Source of the DNA: Panaeolus papilionaceus
Taxonomy: Eukaryota > Basidiomycota > Agaricomycetes > Agaricales
NCBI GenBank assembly: GCA_015501605.1
Contig: JADNRZ010000007.1
Location: 310,001 to 374,000, forward strand
Length of the DNA stretch: 64,000 bases
Direction: 5' to 3'
The position numbers and the translations under genes are program-made. A model generated the notes under the pieces. The model was not told where the DNA came from. It ran no database searches and was given only the letters and a program-made list of their open reading frames with translations. Position 1 is the stretch's first letter; every line of letters starts with the position of its first letter. Positions 25,405 through 36,586 of the stretch are shown here, in pieces.

Positions 25405-28400
25405 GGATGTTTCAATCTGCATTAGTTTTCTTCTTTTCTGTTTGCATTTGGTTAACTTATTATCGACACGCACCTATGATCCAGAATACCCCCACAACTT
25501 GATTCCCCTGTTCCCGTTCATCCCCACATTCTATAATCATCATGGCTAAGGCTAAAGTGTATTCTCGTAGTATGGAGTCCAAGCTATGCAATATATAATA
25601 TCAGTGTATCATTACTTATATAGATGTCAAAAAAATGCATGCCTTTAAATATTCCTTTGGAAACAATCATGAGACAGCGCTCAGATGCCTGGTTTGTAAG
25701 TATGAACACCAACAAGACATTGGGCGCAACTGGGCACAATAACTGAGTACAGGAGTCAATAGAATGCTGGACTTGGTCGCAAAAGGAGATGTTGATAAAA
25801 GGCAGGGTATCGCGGGCGTTGGCTGCGACCATGGGCGGGGTACCCTGTTGCTCTCCCGATGTTGAGCAATGGATCGCAAGACGAAAAGTGGGGGCATCGA
25901 GAGTATAAAGTCGAATTTGCCAATGGTTATAAAGACAGGACATTGCTAGGTGCAGCAGTACCCGAGCGAGGCTGTATTGTATTCAAGTTTGAAGTCGCGG
26001 AGAGAAACATTTCCCGAGCCAACCGGGAAAACGAAATGGTTCGTGTTGAAGCACATCTTTTGGAGAGAAAAAGCTAAGAACAACTGGATCTATGGTGACC
26101 GAGAGAAGAGTCTAGGTGATATTTTTCGATGGTGGTGGTAGAAAGTCAAGGAAGGTAGAGGCTCTTGCGGGCGGTGAGGGAGATGGTGTCAAAGTTTATA
26201 CCGGTGCTACCGGAAAACTGTTGGAGTTTGCTGACATGCCTTCCTAAAATAGTAATTTTTGACACGCGCTTGGTGAATGGGCGTCCTTGCACATCTCTTT
26301 TCCTTCTTAACTCATCATCTGTTCATTTAAATTTCAGCGCTCACTGACGCCCAATATGCAGGCACGTCTATCTCTATATATCTTTATAGAGCGCCCTTAT
26401 ACTGCCCGGACTACTCGGATATATGTGCCTGCATTTCAGCGCCACCCTGGAAATATACTACCACTTGCACAATAGTATTTATACGCCTCAGAACCTCTGG
26501 CAGTAATATCTTGCCTCTCGTAGTACCCCTCCCTAATGCTTTCTGTTATCTCTCCCCTCTCCCTCACCTTAGATGGGGTCTCTTTCTGAACTGTCTTCCG
26601 TCATCGTAGCAAGCTACACGCTACGATTAACAACTAAACTTATCGAACAGTCTCTAAAAGTTCAAGGACTATTCTGGCAATCATCTCTACTTGAAGGCTG
26701 GTCTACAACTCCAAACGTGTCGCTGTCTTTCTACCCGTCCTATCTCGCCACCACCAAAGCCCATCTTACTCCCAGCTGTTCAAGGCGCTTTGTCTGCGAC
26801 AATGTACTTCGCCGCAATCGCAAGAGCTGTACTCATTTCATGCAACGATATTCCGTCCCTTTACTCCTTCCTGTCATTTCTAACCTGACTCTCACTCTGG
26901 CCATGATAACCTAGGAATCTCTGACGTCCGTGTGGGTGGGTGATGACTTAAGCCCGCCGATGAAGACGGACCTGGACGGTTCCTCGGTGGCTCCGATTTC
27001 CCGTGTCCTGGGTACACATTATCTGTGTTAGAACATCCTCAGATTTGAGCCGACACTGGGGAAACACCGATTGCCTTTTCAGCAAGACACGAGTACTTCG
27101 CGTTGTCGGATACCTTGGAAGAAAGATCTTGGCCTTACGAGTAACGTTATCACAAAATTGTGTTCTTTTGGGGTAACTGGGTATGGTGAGTTTGGATCAT
27201 ACTTTTTTTTTTCATCTTTTGTCACGGAGCATCCTAAAACGATCTTCCGACCCAGACCATATTGTGTATCATCATGGATTCCTTCGATATTTAGACGGTA
27301 TCCACCCTGCGTAAGTGCCTTATTTCCAATGCAAATAATTTCTTAACAATTTTTATAGACCTCTTTGTTGTTCAAAAGCCTATTAAACTGAGACCATACG
27401 GTGACTGCCAAGAAATTCGGTCTTTCAAGACCTTACTGAGAGTGCGTTGCAGTATTTTCACATATTTCCATCTGAAAATCGACTAGCTCGGAGAGCTCGG
27501 CTGTTGTTTGAGTTCATCGACAACGGAAAGGTCCGACACACGAAACGGTCTGACATATTCTCACTCTCTAGAAACGTATCACTGTCGTTGATCTCGGTCC
27601 TCTGTTGCGATAGGCTTCCCGAATCCAAGAGCACATTTCTACACTCTCTGATGCGGATTGTACTTTCTTGTGGAGATGGGCATTTCGAACACGACCAGCT
27701 GTGTATCACAGTTTGGTCAACTGAAGTGAAAAGTCTTTTGTGTGGGTTCCCCGCAGCAGTTCATTTAACGTTCTTGTTTCATCAAATTCTAACGACATTA
27801 ATTTAGCCAATGGTTGTGGACTTTGGTGGTTTCAACTTGACGATTTTTACGGACATCGAGACTGCCATCATTCCTAGTGGGATCACCTGTCCCAGATTCT
27901 CCTGATGCGACTTGGCTTCTGTCGATTTTTGTTCGTTCGACCATCAAATTGCGAAATGTGTTTGATGTATTTTTCCATTGGCCTTAAACCCTGTCGGCTT
28001 ATGTAAACCATATCCGTTAATTCATGGACGATTGCTCTTCCAGTGGCGATGAGGAACGCCGTCTTACTCTTATCCATGATATGTATGTTCGAGGTGAACA
28101 CGGACGCAACGAATCGAGTCTAATATGTCAGATACTTATTCAGTTGGCGGCAAGTTCGCACGCGAAGAAGCTATTTACTCAAACTCTGCATTTTCGGTCA
28201 CCGCAGCAACTTGGATTCTTCTTTCGTTTTTTTCCCTCGATACTGAACTGGCAGTATAGATGCCACGCGCATTGATACATCCGATTGAACTCAGTGCCTG
28301 ACCCTTTGCATTGTAGATAAGATCACATTGCAAACAGATTTACATAAGATCTCTTGACAACACACAGAGCACATAATCTCCCCACACAGGAACATAGTTT

Positions 28401-29872
28401 GCCAAAGTGTAAAGCCGATAATGGTGTATTTGGAATCTGTCAAAGTCACGCAACTAGCTCTAAACATAGTTCAGTTGTCCAGCGTGAGCTCAGAAGTCCT
28501 CTATACTTAGCCTTTCTCCAGATCTCCATCAGTGGTACGAATCGTGGTGGAGAATAACTTTGTACAAACTTGACATAGACAAGCAAGTAAACAGTTGAAT
28601 GATAACCATGCGCTACATTTTTATGAATCGTGCCCTACGTTCCAGTACACATGTGCACTAGGTGTTCATTCAACAAACTTGGACGAAGTTGAGATCTGCC
28701 TACAAAATGAAACCTGGGGCTTCGTGCTATTTTAGTTTGATCGAACGACGGGGTAAAAGAAGTCCGAAGATCTACTCATATGTATCACCCATTATATCTA
28801 CAAGATGAAGAAATCGAAGCGCAAGTGCCATCTATATGCATCAGATTAGATTCGTTTACACCAACAAGAATATCTATTTACAGGGACTCAGAGAGAAATG
28901 ACATCAGCGGCGTAGCCGTCGTAATCGAACTACGTACGCAGCAAAACGACGGAGCCACTTACGCCATTTGGGACCAAAGCGCCTAATGGATTCTCGTATA
29001 TATTAGAAAGGTACACGTCAGAACTTAATGCGGCTCTGTAATATTCTACGACCAGAGTTACAAATGACATAGATAATTCTGGAAGGGAATGCTCACAGAG
29101 AAGTACCTCGGACACTGAGGTGATTTCGGCCAAGAATCAGGAATAGATTATGTGTCCACCAAGTATTTGGCTTCGCATTGACAATGTGTTCGCAACTGTT
29201 CTATTTACTGCCTACGCAAGTAGATGTGCGCACGTACACGTCGGAATGAGGTACAAGCGATATTCCATGTCTCTCGGTTGCAGAAAGGTGTCTCCGCGCT
29301 TCTAAATTCAGTGTAATGATAGTAATCGTATTTAGACCTGTCATTGGTACTGCTGACACTAAAACGAACTTGAAATTTCGGGCACAGTCAGATGACATAT
29401 GCTTGCACTCCACGTATAGATTCGCAGAGCCGTTTGCGTCGCATCTATCAGCTTAACTCATGTATTCACTGGTACAGCTGAAAAGGGAGTGAATGGCATA
29501 CACCATGTGGTGTGGCGAGCGTTACTCCTCAATTCCGGCCAGTCCTCTCCTAATTTTAGAAATAGGGGCTCGCGAAATGTGGTAACTTCTGTCCCGCGCG
29601 TCAGAGTACAAATTTGCCGTCATCCATATTCCCAGCTTGCTCGTTTCGACCTATCGCAGTTTTATCAACAACATCAACCAGGGGACAGAAAAAATTTAAA
29701 TGAGTTTCTGCTCGTTACAATGCCAAACTGAAATTGACCGGCATGACGTCGATCGATGAGAATCATAGACATATGTCTAGGATTCCACCATCGCGCAGGA
29801 TATGTAATGCCAATGCACGCCCAAAAACTCCATACCTGATTTCAATTCTAAGCTTAAGCTTAAACCTTTGTT
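25405..29872. other. gene-poor stretch downstream of TF4
   Basis: 4.5 kb, the second large gap flanking the regulator array. A possible promoter-like TATTTATA near 26,476 precedes an ATG at 26573 with a 113-codon frame, but the frame has no recognisable features and does not extend by splicing. Other short frames (27447-27806, 28780-28986) are likewise unrecognised. Possibly decayed genes; no mobile-element protein is visible. Confidence 0.5.
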
Positions 29873-31279
29873 ATGGCAACCTTCAGCGCTATGCTTAGCA
29901 GTTCTACTGCAATTATTCCACCACATTTTCAAACATCGAGGGTGGTTGGCTCTCAATGCCACTGCGGAATTAGCACTTTCCGAGTACCATTCGATCCCTC
30001 TCTCCTTCCAATCCAGAATCACGCTTGTCATTGTAATACGTGCCGCCACTCCTCCGGACAGATGGCCTTTATCTACCTCCCAATTCAAGGCCGTCCCTTG
30101 GATGGAACAGTAGGAACTACTATGGTTGCGGAGGGAGACCTCAACGGCTATCGCACTGGTCCTCGCAGCATACGCTATTTCTGTAGCAACTGCTCGGCCG
30201 GCATGTTCCTTTGCGAAGATGAGGAACAGTCTACTCGTCACGGCGAGGTATCACCTGTGCATCAAGATCTAGAGCTTATTCAGCCTTTTGCTCCGGGGGC
30301 GAATATCAAGTGGTATGTCGCTGCCGGTACACTGGAATACACGAAGGGAATATATGAGACTGTCTGCCATGCATTCGTAGGGGACACATTGGATGGTGGC
30401 CTAGCTGACCAGCTTCCTGTCATTGGTGATCGGGTCATGCCTCGCTTTTCTGCTGCTCCGCACGAGTCTCCTCTTCTCCCTCTTCCGTGGAGGTCCTCCG
30501 TATTACCCTCTAGAGGTACTGCGATCGAAGCTCAAACAATAGACGCATACTGTCAATGCCGCACGATTCATGTTCGTATAACACGCCCCAACGAGCTTTC
30601 GTTTCTCCCCCGTGCGCCTTACCCTGATCTTATCTTTCCTGCAGACAAGACGAGACTTTCGACGCTGAGCAATGTGAGAGATGAAAAGTGGTGGTTACCT
30701 TTAGGGGATGGTGTTGGTGTGGGCCCGCCAGATGCAGAGTGGAAAAAGATTCGGCCAAACACAAGGAGAGACACCATCTCAATGAATTCCGGACGACCTC
30801 GACCCCTACGCAAGGAACGAACACCCACACCCTCTCATTACCTTGCCGGTCACTGCGTATGTGCCCATTGTCGACTGGGCTCTGGGTTCGAAGTCCAGTC
30901 CTGGGCGTTTATCTCGCGCGCCAATGTTTTTGAAATAGGTTCTACTGAACCTATCGAATTCGCTCATCTGGAATCCCGTCCGAAGGGGATGAAACAATAC
31001 ATGTCGTCCACGGGTCGCTATCGAGAGTTTTGCTCAAAGTGCGGAGCCACAGCTTTTTGGTGGCATGCAGGCAGGCCTGATGTGATCGACATCTCGATGG
31101 GGTTGATAGACCAAGAGTGCGACGGGGCGCGTGCGGAGGAGTGGTTCAAGTGGCACAGACACCGAGTAAGCTACTCGGAGAGTTCGTCTATCGATAGATA
31201 TATTGTCGATGGTCTGGTCAATGGACTTGCAAAGTATGAGGAACACCATAGTTCTGACGAAGAAGGCGTCGAAGCATAA
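29873..31279 (+). CDS. double GFA/CENP-V domain zinc protein
   Basis: One uninterrupted 468-aa frame, unlike nearly every other gene here. It has two copies of the GFA-type (glutathione-dependent formaldehyde-activating/CENP-V) zinc fold. Copy 1: C29-H-C31, C52-H-C54-N-T-C57, then CSNC near residue 104. Copy 2: CQC near 227, CVCAHC near 327, then FCSKCGATAFWW near 388. These are the cysteines that hold the structural and the presumed functional zinc in the family. Despite the family name, fungal members mostly have no assigned reaction; glutathione adduct handling is only a family-level guess. A low-complexity loop with PRPLRKERTPTP separates the copies. The start is the first ATG in frame; a second ATG six codons later is possible. 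It converges with VTC4, 376 bases away. Confidence 0.88.
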   Translation: MATFSAMLSSSTAIIPPHFQTSRVVGSQCHCGISTFRVPFDPSLLPIQNHACHCNTCRHSSGQMAFIYLPIQGRPLDGTVGTTMVAEGDLNGYRTGPRSIRYFCSNCSAGMFLCEDEEQSTRHGEVSPVHQDLELIQPFAPGANIKWYVAAGTLEYTKGIYETVCHAFVGDTLDGGLADQLPVIGDRVMPRFSAAPHESPLLPLPWRSSVLPSRGTAIEAQTIDAYCQCRTIHVRITRPNELSFLPRAPYPDLIFPADKTRLSTLSNVRDEKWWLPLGDGVGVGPPDAEWKKIRPNTRRDTISMNSGRPRPLRKERTPTPSHYLAGHCVCAHCRLGSGFEVQSWAFISRANVFEIGSTEPIEFAHLESRPKGMKQYMSSTGRYREFCSKCGATAFWWHAGRPDVIDISMGLIDQECDGARAEEWFKWHRHRVSYSESSSIDRYIVDGLVNGLAKYEEHHSSDEEGVEA

Positions 31280-31655
31280 GTCATGCTTAATAAAATACGT
31301 CCTGTTTTGGGCACCGTTGAACCAATCAATTTCTCAGTTGTGTTATGGTGTGAATCTGTGAAGAGGTTTAGGATTCGGTCAGAAATGGCTGTCAAGCTAT
31401 TCGGATATTCACATTCACAGCCCTGTCCTCTGTTCACACATATCTAGCTGGGTGTGAAGGGCGCTAAATAACAATGTATCAACTACAAAAACAGAGAGAT
31501 ACTAGTACTTAGGATCAGCAAACAGTCGGGTCAAGGCGATGTTCATAGTCGAATCGTTTGAAAATTGAAATACAAATCTGCGAAATGATATATTGCACAT
31601 GAAAATAGTTTTTTTGGGAGACAAACAAAAAAGTGAAGTCACAACCCGCTATCTC
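31280..31655. other. convergent 3' intergenic region
   Basis: 376 bases between the convergent ends of the GFA-domain gene and VTC4. It should hold both 3' untranslated regions and poly(A) sites; no gene is seen. Confidence 0.6.
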
Positions 31656-34600
31656 TCACAATTGAGACCACCTCAAACCGATATTGGTCGCAAGAGCCAA
31701 AAACAACACTCCGCAGAGCACCGTGGGACCATACTTGTCATAGTACAAACCTTCCGCCCGGCGGTCCCTCAGTTGGAATGACCTATATAGGAAAATTCCT
31801 GCGGAATAGGCAATTGACAGGAGAGCAGCAAACGTGAAGAAGGCTGCACTGATGAGGCCGCGGGTGTCATCCGGTGGAATAAAATTGAGCAATGTCGTAG
31901 CAATCGTGCCAATAAAGACGGCGTTATTGAGCCATTTCTACGAGTATACAGTTAGAATAGTTCCCATTCCAGAGTGATAAACATGACTTACTAAGAAAGT
32001 GCGTTCAGCAGCGAAATATACCTTGGGCTCGATCCTAACTGGCACAGATATCCGCTTGCCGGCAGGGGCTTGCCAACTCCGCTCCAAAATCCTGTCATCA
32101 CCTTGTGAGGTACCAGCCAAAGCCTGCTCCTCTTCGGGATACTCCTCCTCTTCAGCCTCGTCGTTTCTCCGTCCGTATTCAGAGAGGTTCGCCTGAGATC
32201 CTGTCCGTGAAGGTGGTTTGGACCTCTTTCCCCTCTTAGGCTTCTGACCATTCTGTTCTTGATGCTGGCTCTCACTTTTTGCGCCTTCCAGCTTATCCTT
32301 CAAAGTCTGATCGAAAGCAGATGATGGTGCAAGAGGGTTGATGGACAACGTCTTGGACTTGAGCTTACTCGACATCGTTCCATCGGCGCGCTGATAGGCG
32401 GGTCGCTTGTCCTGCACATCTTCCGAACTGACCTGTTCACCAGAGGCATCATCTCCATTTCGGTTAGGACTTGTGTCGGCGCTGGCCTTGCCCTTTTCCT
32501 TTGCTCTACGTTTACGGTCTTCCTCTTCCTCTTCCCTCCTCTCTTTGAGTACTTGCTCACGGTAAGCTGCAGCTGCCTTGACCTCTGCTGCGCTGAGACC
32601 CGTACGTTTGTCTTCATCATGAGCAGGGCCGAATTCACCCTCTTGGTCGATATCGTCATCGTCTTCACCTTCTGATAAAGGTTCACTGTATCCTTGAGCC
32701 CCTAATAAGCTGGTATTGGGAGGCGAATCGTCACTGTCAGTAAGTGGCGAGTTGGAGCCCGATGGCTGAGAACCGGATGATGATGCCTTGGCCGAGGCAC
32801 GGGAAGAGGTGGCGGGAGAAACAAATTTAGAAGAGGGTTGTGGTGGTCGTTCGATGATGGAGAGGTACCCAGTATCGGGTTTCAGGATATCGACATCCAC
32901 TAGCGCAGCAGTAAGCTTTATGTTGGGCATCTACCAGGGTGCTGTAACTTACTCTGAGGAAGCCAGAAAGGAACAAGATCCACGCGGTTAGGAAGTAGAG
33001 TTGCGCATCCGTGGATGAATTTGCTGAAAATTCAAGTCAGAAATGGGGACGCTCACGTATAAGAGTGTGTACTGACCTAAACTTAGGTACCGCCTCAACC
33101 AGGTGCGATTGAACAAGATCCGTCACCCATTTGGGTGGCTGTTGACCCAGTTGAGTCTGTAATTTAACTTCAAGAACACCATACCTAGACATCAACGTTG
33201 AAACTCAGTAGGTCGAGGGCAGGTAGAAGAAGAAACACACTTGAAGATTTCCTTATCCTCTGGGACAAGTTGATCAAAGGGGAAATCAATCCCGATATCC
33301 GTGCGCCGCCAGTTATCCCCTGCCCTCGTCTTCCCTTCCCAGTTATCTTCTCGCACCATTGTAAGTTCTGTGTCAAGTGAGATACGAACACGAGCATCTC
33401 CAGGAAGTTGGAACGCAGTGCGATTATAGAAGGACCGCATAACTGTTGACAGCGGTTTAATCAAGCAGCAACTTCACAAGGGACAACATTTACTCACCTG
33501 GTTGCAACTTCTTTGTCAAAATCGCGTATTGGACTTCATTAGCCAATTGGATCATAGTGTCAACTTCGGCCTGTGTCTTCTTCCCCTTCTTGACAAGTTC
33601 CTGGAAGTCTTCATCAACGGTGTATTCACCGCGCAAGAATGGATTGACGAGGTGCTCTTTGAGTGGGAATCGAGCCTTGACAGACTTTTCACCAGTCCAG
33701 TCTTCACGATGGGTTTTGCGTTCAACGAAGATGGTCTTGTTGTCTACATCGCCATACCAGCGTAAACGGATGGCTTCTGCTCCTTCGGTTTTCTCCAAGC
33801 GACCAAGATAGAGTTCCAACTCCTCGTTATCAAAGTAAATAGAAGTGATGGCTATAATTATGTGTTAAAAACTTGATTACAATTCCAGTCGACTTGCTTA
33901 CCGGAATCTCTCTGCTCGAACTCCTTGTCTGGGTTAAATACTGTAAGAGCAAAAACCGTTAACACGCGAAAGTGGTGACTGGCATTCGAAAAGATGAAAC
34001 ATACCCAGCACAGGCAAGTTTCTCAATATTGCCAACTTTAAGGGAACCAAGTTATCAGGATGGACCCAATACTTTGTTGTTTGGCGAACGAATGCGCTTT
34101 GATTCCCCCCGGCACTCGAATCTCCTTGTACAGGGTGACCACGGGTGCGCACAAGGTCATACAACTTGGACAATTTAACAATGAGTGCATCCCAATTGTA
34201 CTTGTAGAAAGGACGCTTTTCAAGATATTGTTGGATGAAATTAGACTTTAACTGGATACCGGTTTGTTTCTGTTAGCGGAGGAGAAGGGTGTCGGCGTCA
34301 GTGGAAGTATGGTTCTGACAGGCAGCTCACATCATGCTTCTTCAGGATTTTCATAAACCCGGTGATGTTTAACTTCGTATAAAGTGCCAAATCATGCACA
34401 TCCGCAACAAGGATGGCGACCTCCTCTTCCAAACCGCGGAAACGATCTTCAAGAGCTTCAATAGATTCATCCTCGTCGTCGGTGAGGTCATCGTCTGAGC
34501 CCCCGTCGTGGGCGTAGGGGTCGTGTGTTTGTTGTTGACTCTCGGGATCACCACTATTTGTTGATGCAGCCGAAGAGCTTTGGGCTCTTGATCGCTGCTT

Positions 34601-35165
34601 GCTCGGGGAAGCTAGTTCGTCGCTAACAAGTCTCAAAACATCCTGTTCCGCTTCGTGAATACGTGCCGCTAACTCGGAAGTCTATGCATAGAGAAATGGA
34701 AAAGGAAGACAGCCGAAATGTAGTTAGTATTCAAATCTGACAACGAAGAGCTTCGAATAGTAATGACGCACCTTCGCCTTTTGGAAGTCATGAATCTTAT
34801 CCAACTCTTTGGTCAGGAGGTTCGTAAACTCCTTCTCGTCCTTGTCGCGCCATCCGGCGAGGGAGGTAGTGCGATTCTATCGAAGAAAAAAGAGGCAGCG
34901 TCAGTGGTGTCATGAACTCCACGGAGCATAAAGTCAAAGCTAGCGTCAGTTGCCCAGGCTATGCGAGGGTTGGGTGTGCACCTGAGAGGCAAATAAAGAG
35001 ACTTTACCTTGAGCTCACGCTTTAAGCCATTGTAGTCAATGTAAAATGGACGCCATTCGGTGTACGAATCTTTCTGGTAAACAGATGTCGTGTGAGATGT
35101 CAGCGCTTTAGGAGCAACTGTGCATTGAAGGAGGAACTGACGCTAATCTTTACTCCGAACTTCAT
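31656..35165 (-). CDS. VTC4: VTC4-type vacuolar polyphosphate polymerase
   Basis: Twelve exons, in transcript order: 35165..35142, 35073..35008, 34876..34772, 34681..34331, 34269..34005, 33940..33902, 33851..33498, 33442..33241, 33184..33077, 33023..32953, 32899..31992, 31937..31656; 2,775 nt, 924 aa. Domains: SPX (about 1-190) with [20 protein letters not shown] and the inositol-pyrophosphate-sensing lysine run [18 protein letters not shown] polymerase tunnel (about 205-545) with [34 protein letters not shown] and KFSKFIHG; and a DUF202 three-helix membrane region (about 820-924) starting [16 protein letters not shown]. Family role: at the vacuolar membrane it makes polyphosphate from ATP and moves it into the lumen. 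The roughly 270-residue Ser/Glu/Lys-rich linker before the membrane domain makes it longer than yeast Vtc4 (721 aa). Confidence 0.96.
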
Positions 35166-36586
35166 GGATAATAGATATCAACGGGCAGTGACACTGTCGG
35201 AGTCAAGACCTTGTGTATATCTAAGATACATTGAATTCAGTCACTGGTTCAGATGTTCGAGAATTTGAAAGAAAACTCACAGTTACGTTCCTCTGAAACA
35301 CTCTGATATTTCTTCGCAACTTAATAGGCAGAAGAGAAGAAATATGCAACGTTCGACGAGGTTGTAGAGGAGATGGGAAACGAAAAAAATCGAACGGTGG
35401 GAATGAGATAGCAACGAACGTGCGTAGGGTGAATTGGTTGGTTTGTGATGTCAATAGGCTCAGGGTCTAGCTATGACAGCAATTGATTACTGGGTGTGAA
35501 TAAATTGCCTATTTCGTTTTATTGACCTTGTCAACCACTACAACTTTTAGTTTTTGATATTTTTCAATATAAAGGCAAGCTGTTTATAAAAAAACACTGA
35601 CAGCGCTCACTCGTGTTTGTATAATAGACAAAACTATAAGTAAAATATATATAAATTAAAATTTTAAGAACGATTTGACAGGTAAAATTGGACTGGGGAC
35701 TATTGGCATTTGATATCGCAATTTGCGTGTACATACACTAAACTATATCCAAGTCAACGGTATAATTACAGAAGTGTCTATGTCGTCTCTCATATACAGC
35801 GAGTCCTTGAAATATGTGGACGTGTCTTCCGTGTTGTCGTTCAGCGCATCCAGATACCCCTATTCATGGCTGTAATGATGTCATGTCATCTCCTTCAGTC
35901 TCATTCTGACACTGCTTTTTCCAACGTGAGCCATCGGAGCGGACACCCCTCGGACATATTGTGAAGACTACCCGCCCAGTCAGTCAGACTTCACATCTTG
36001 GCGCCAGCAACTTCAAGACTGATCCAAATAGATATTCAGGGGTCATTAATGACAATAATTAAGTACTAGTGATTGGAAGGATTGGAAACAAGTTGCGGTT
36101 GGCCAAGTTCGAAGAAGATGCGATGTTCATTGTTGGTCTTACGACGAGCTCAAGTTGAAGCGGGTCTTACGTATGTGAATACAGCCAAGCCTGAGAGCTG
36201 GGCAACGAATTTACGCAAAACCAAAGACCCCAAAATATAGCATGAAGAATCCTCAATGTGCTATAGTATTTGCTTTTTTTTTCTCCAAAAAAGTATGTAC
36301 ATCGTGAAAAATCATGATCAGTCATAATAACAAAAGCGTGTTGATAACATCTGAAGAAATGTCGCGAAGACTAAAAGGGCTGAAGCAAACAGAAAAAAAG
36401 AGATGCGAATTGCGAATTGAGAAGTGTGTATGGTGGTATTCAAGAAAAATCAAAAGAAAAACCGAAAGTCAATCTCGGCATGCTAATAACGTATGCTACT
36501 CGTGAACTTTCCAACTGCAAAATGCAAAGGAACGAAGCACGCTTTTCCGGGTTTCTCCAGCAACTATGAGGGGGGCACAGAGTAGA
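35166..36586. other. intergenic region upstream of VTC4
   Basis: 1.4 kb between the VTC4 start and the end of the Gtr2-type gene. It is AT-rich around 35,560-35,690. It must contain the VTC4 promoter; no confident TATA box or PHO-type CACGTG site was picked out. No gene is seen. Confidence 0.5.

Noticed and set aside
26573..26914. 113-codon frame after a TATA-like element
   Set aside because: The start context looks reasonable, but the frame ends early, all three frames are mediocre and no splice continuation was convincing.
25405..29872. Search for transposon or retroelement remains in the gene-poor region
   Set aside because: No transposase, reverse transcriptase, integrase motif, long terminal repeat or target-site duplication could be identified by eye.
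30885..30902. tRNA B-box-like GGGTTCGAAGTCC
   Set aside because: It lies inside the second GFA-domain coding region and no cloverleaf or A-box can be built around it.
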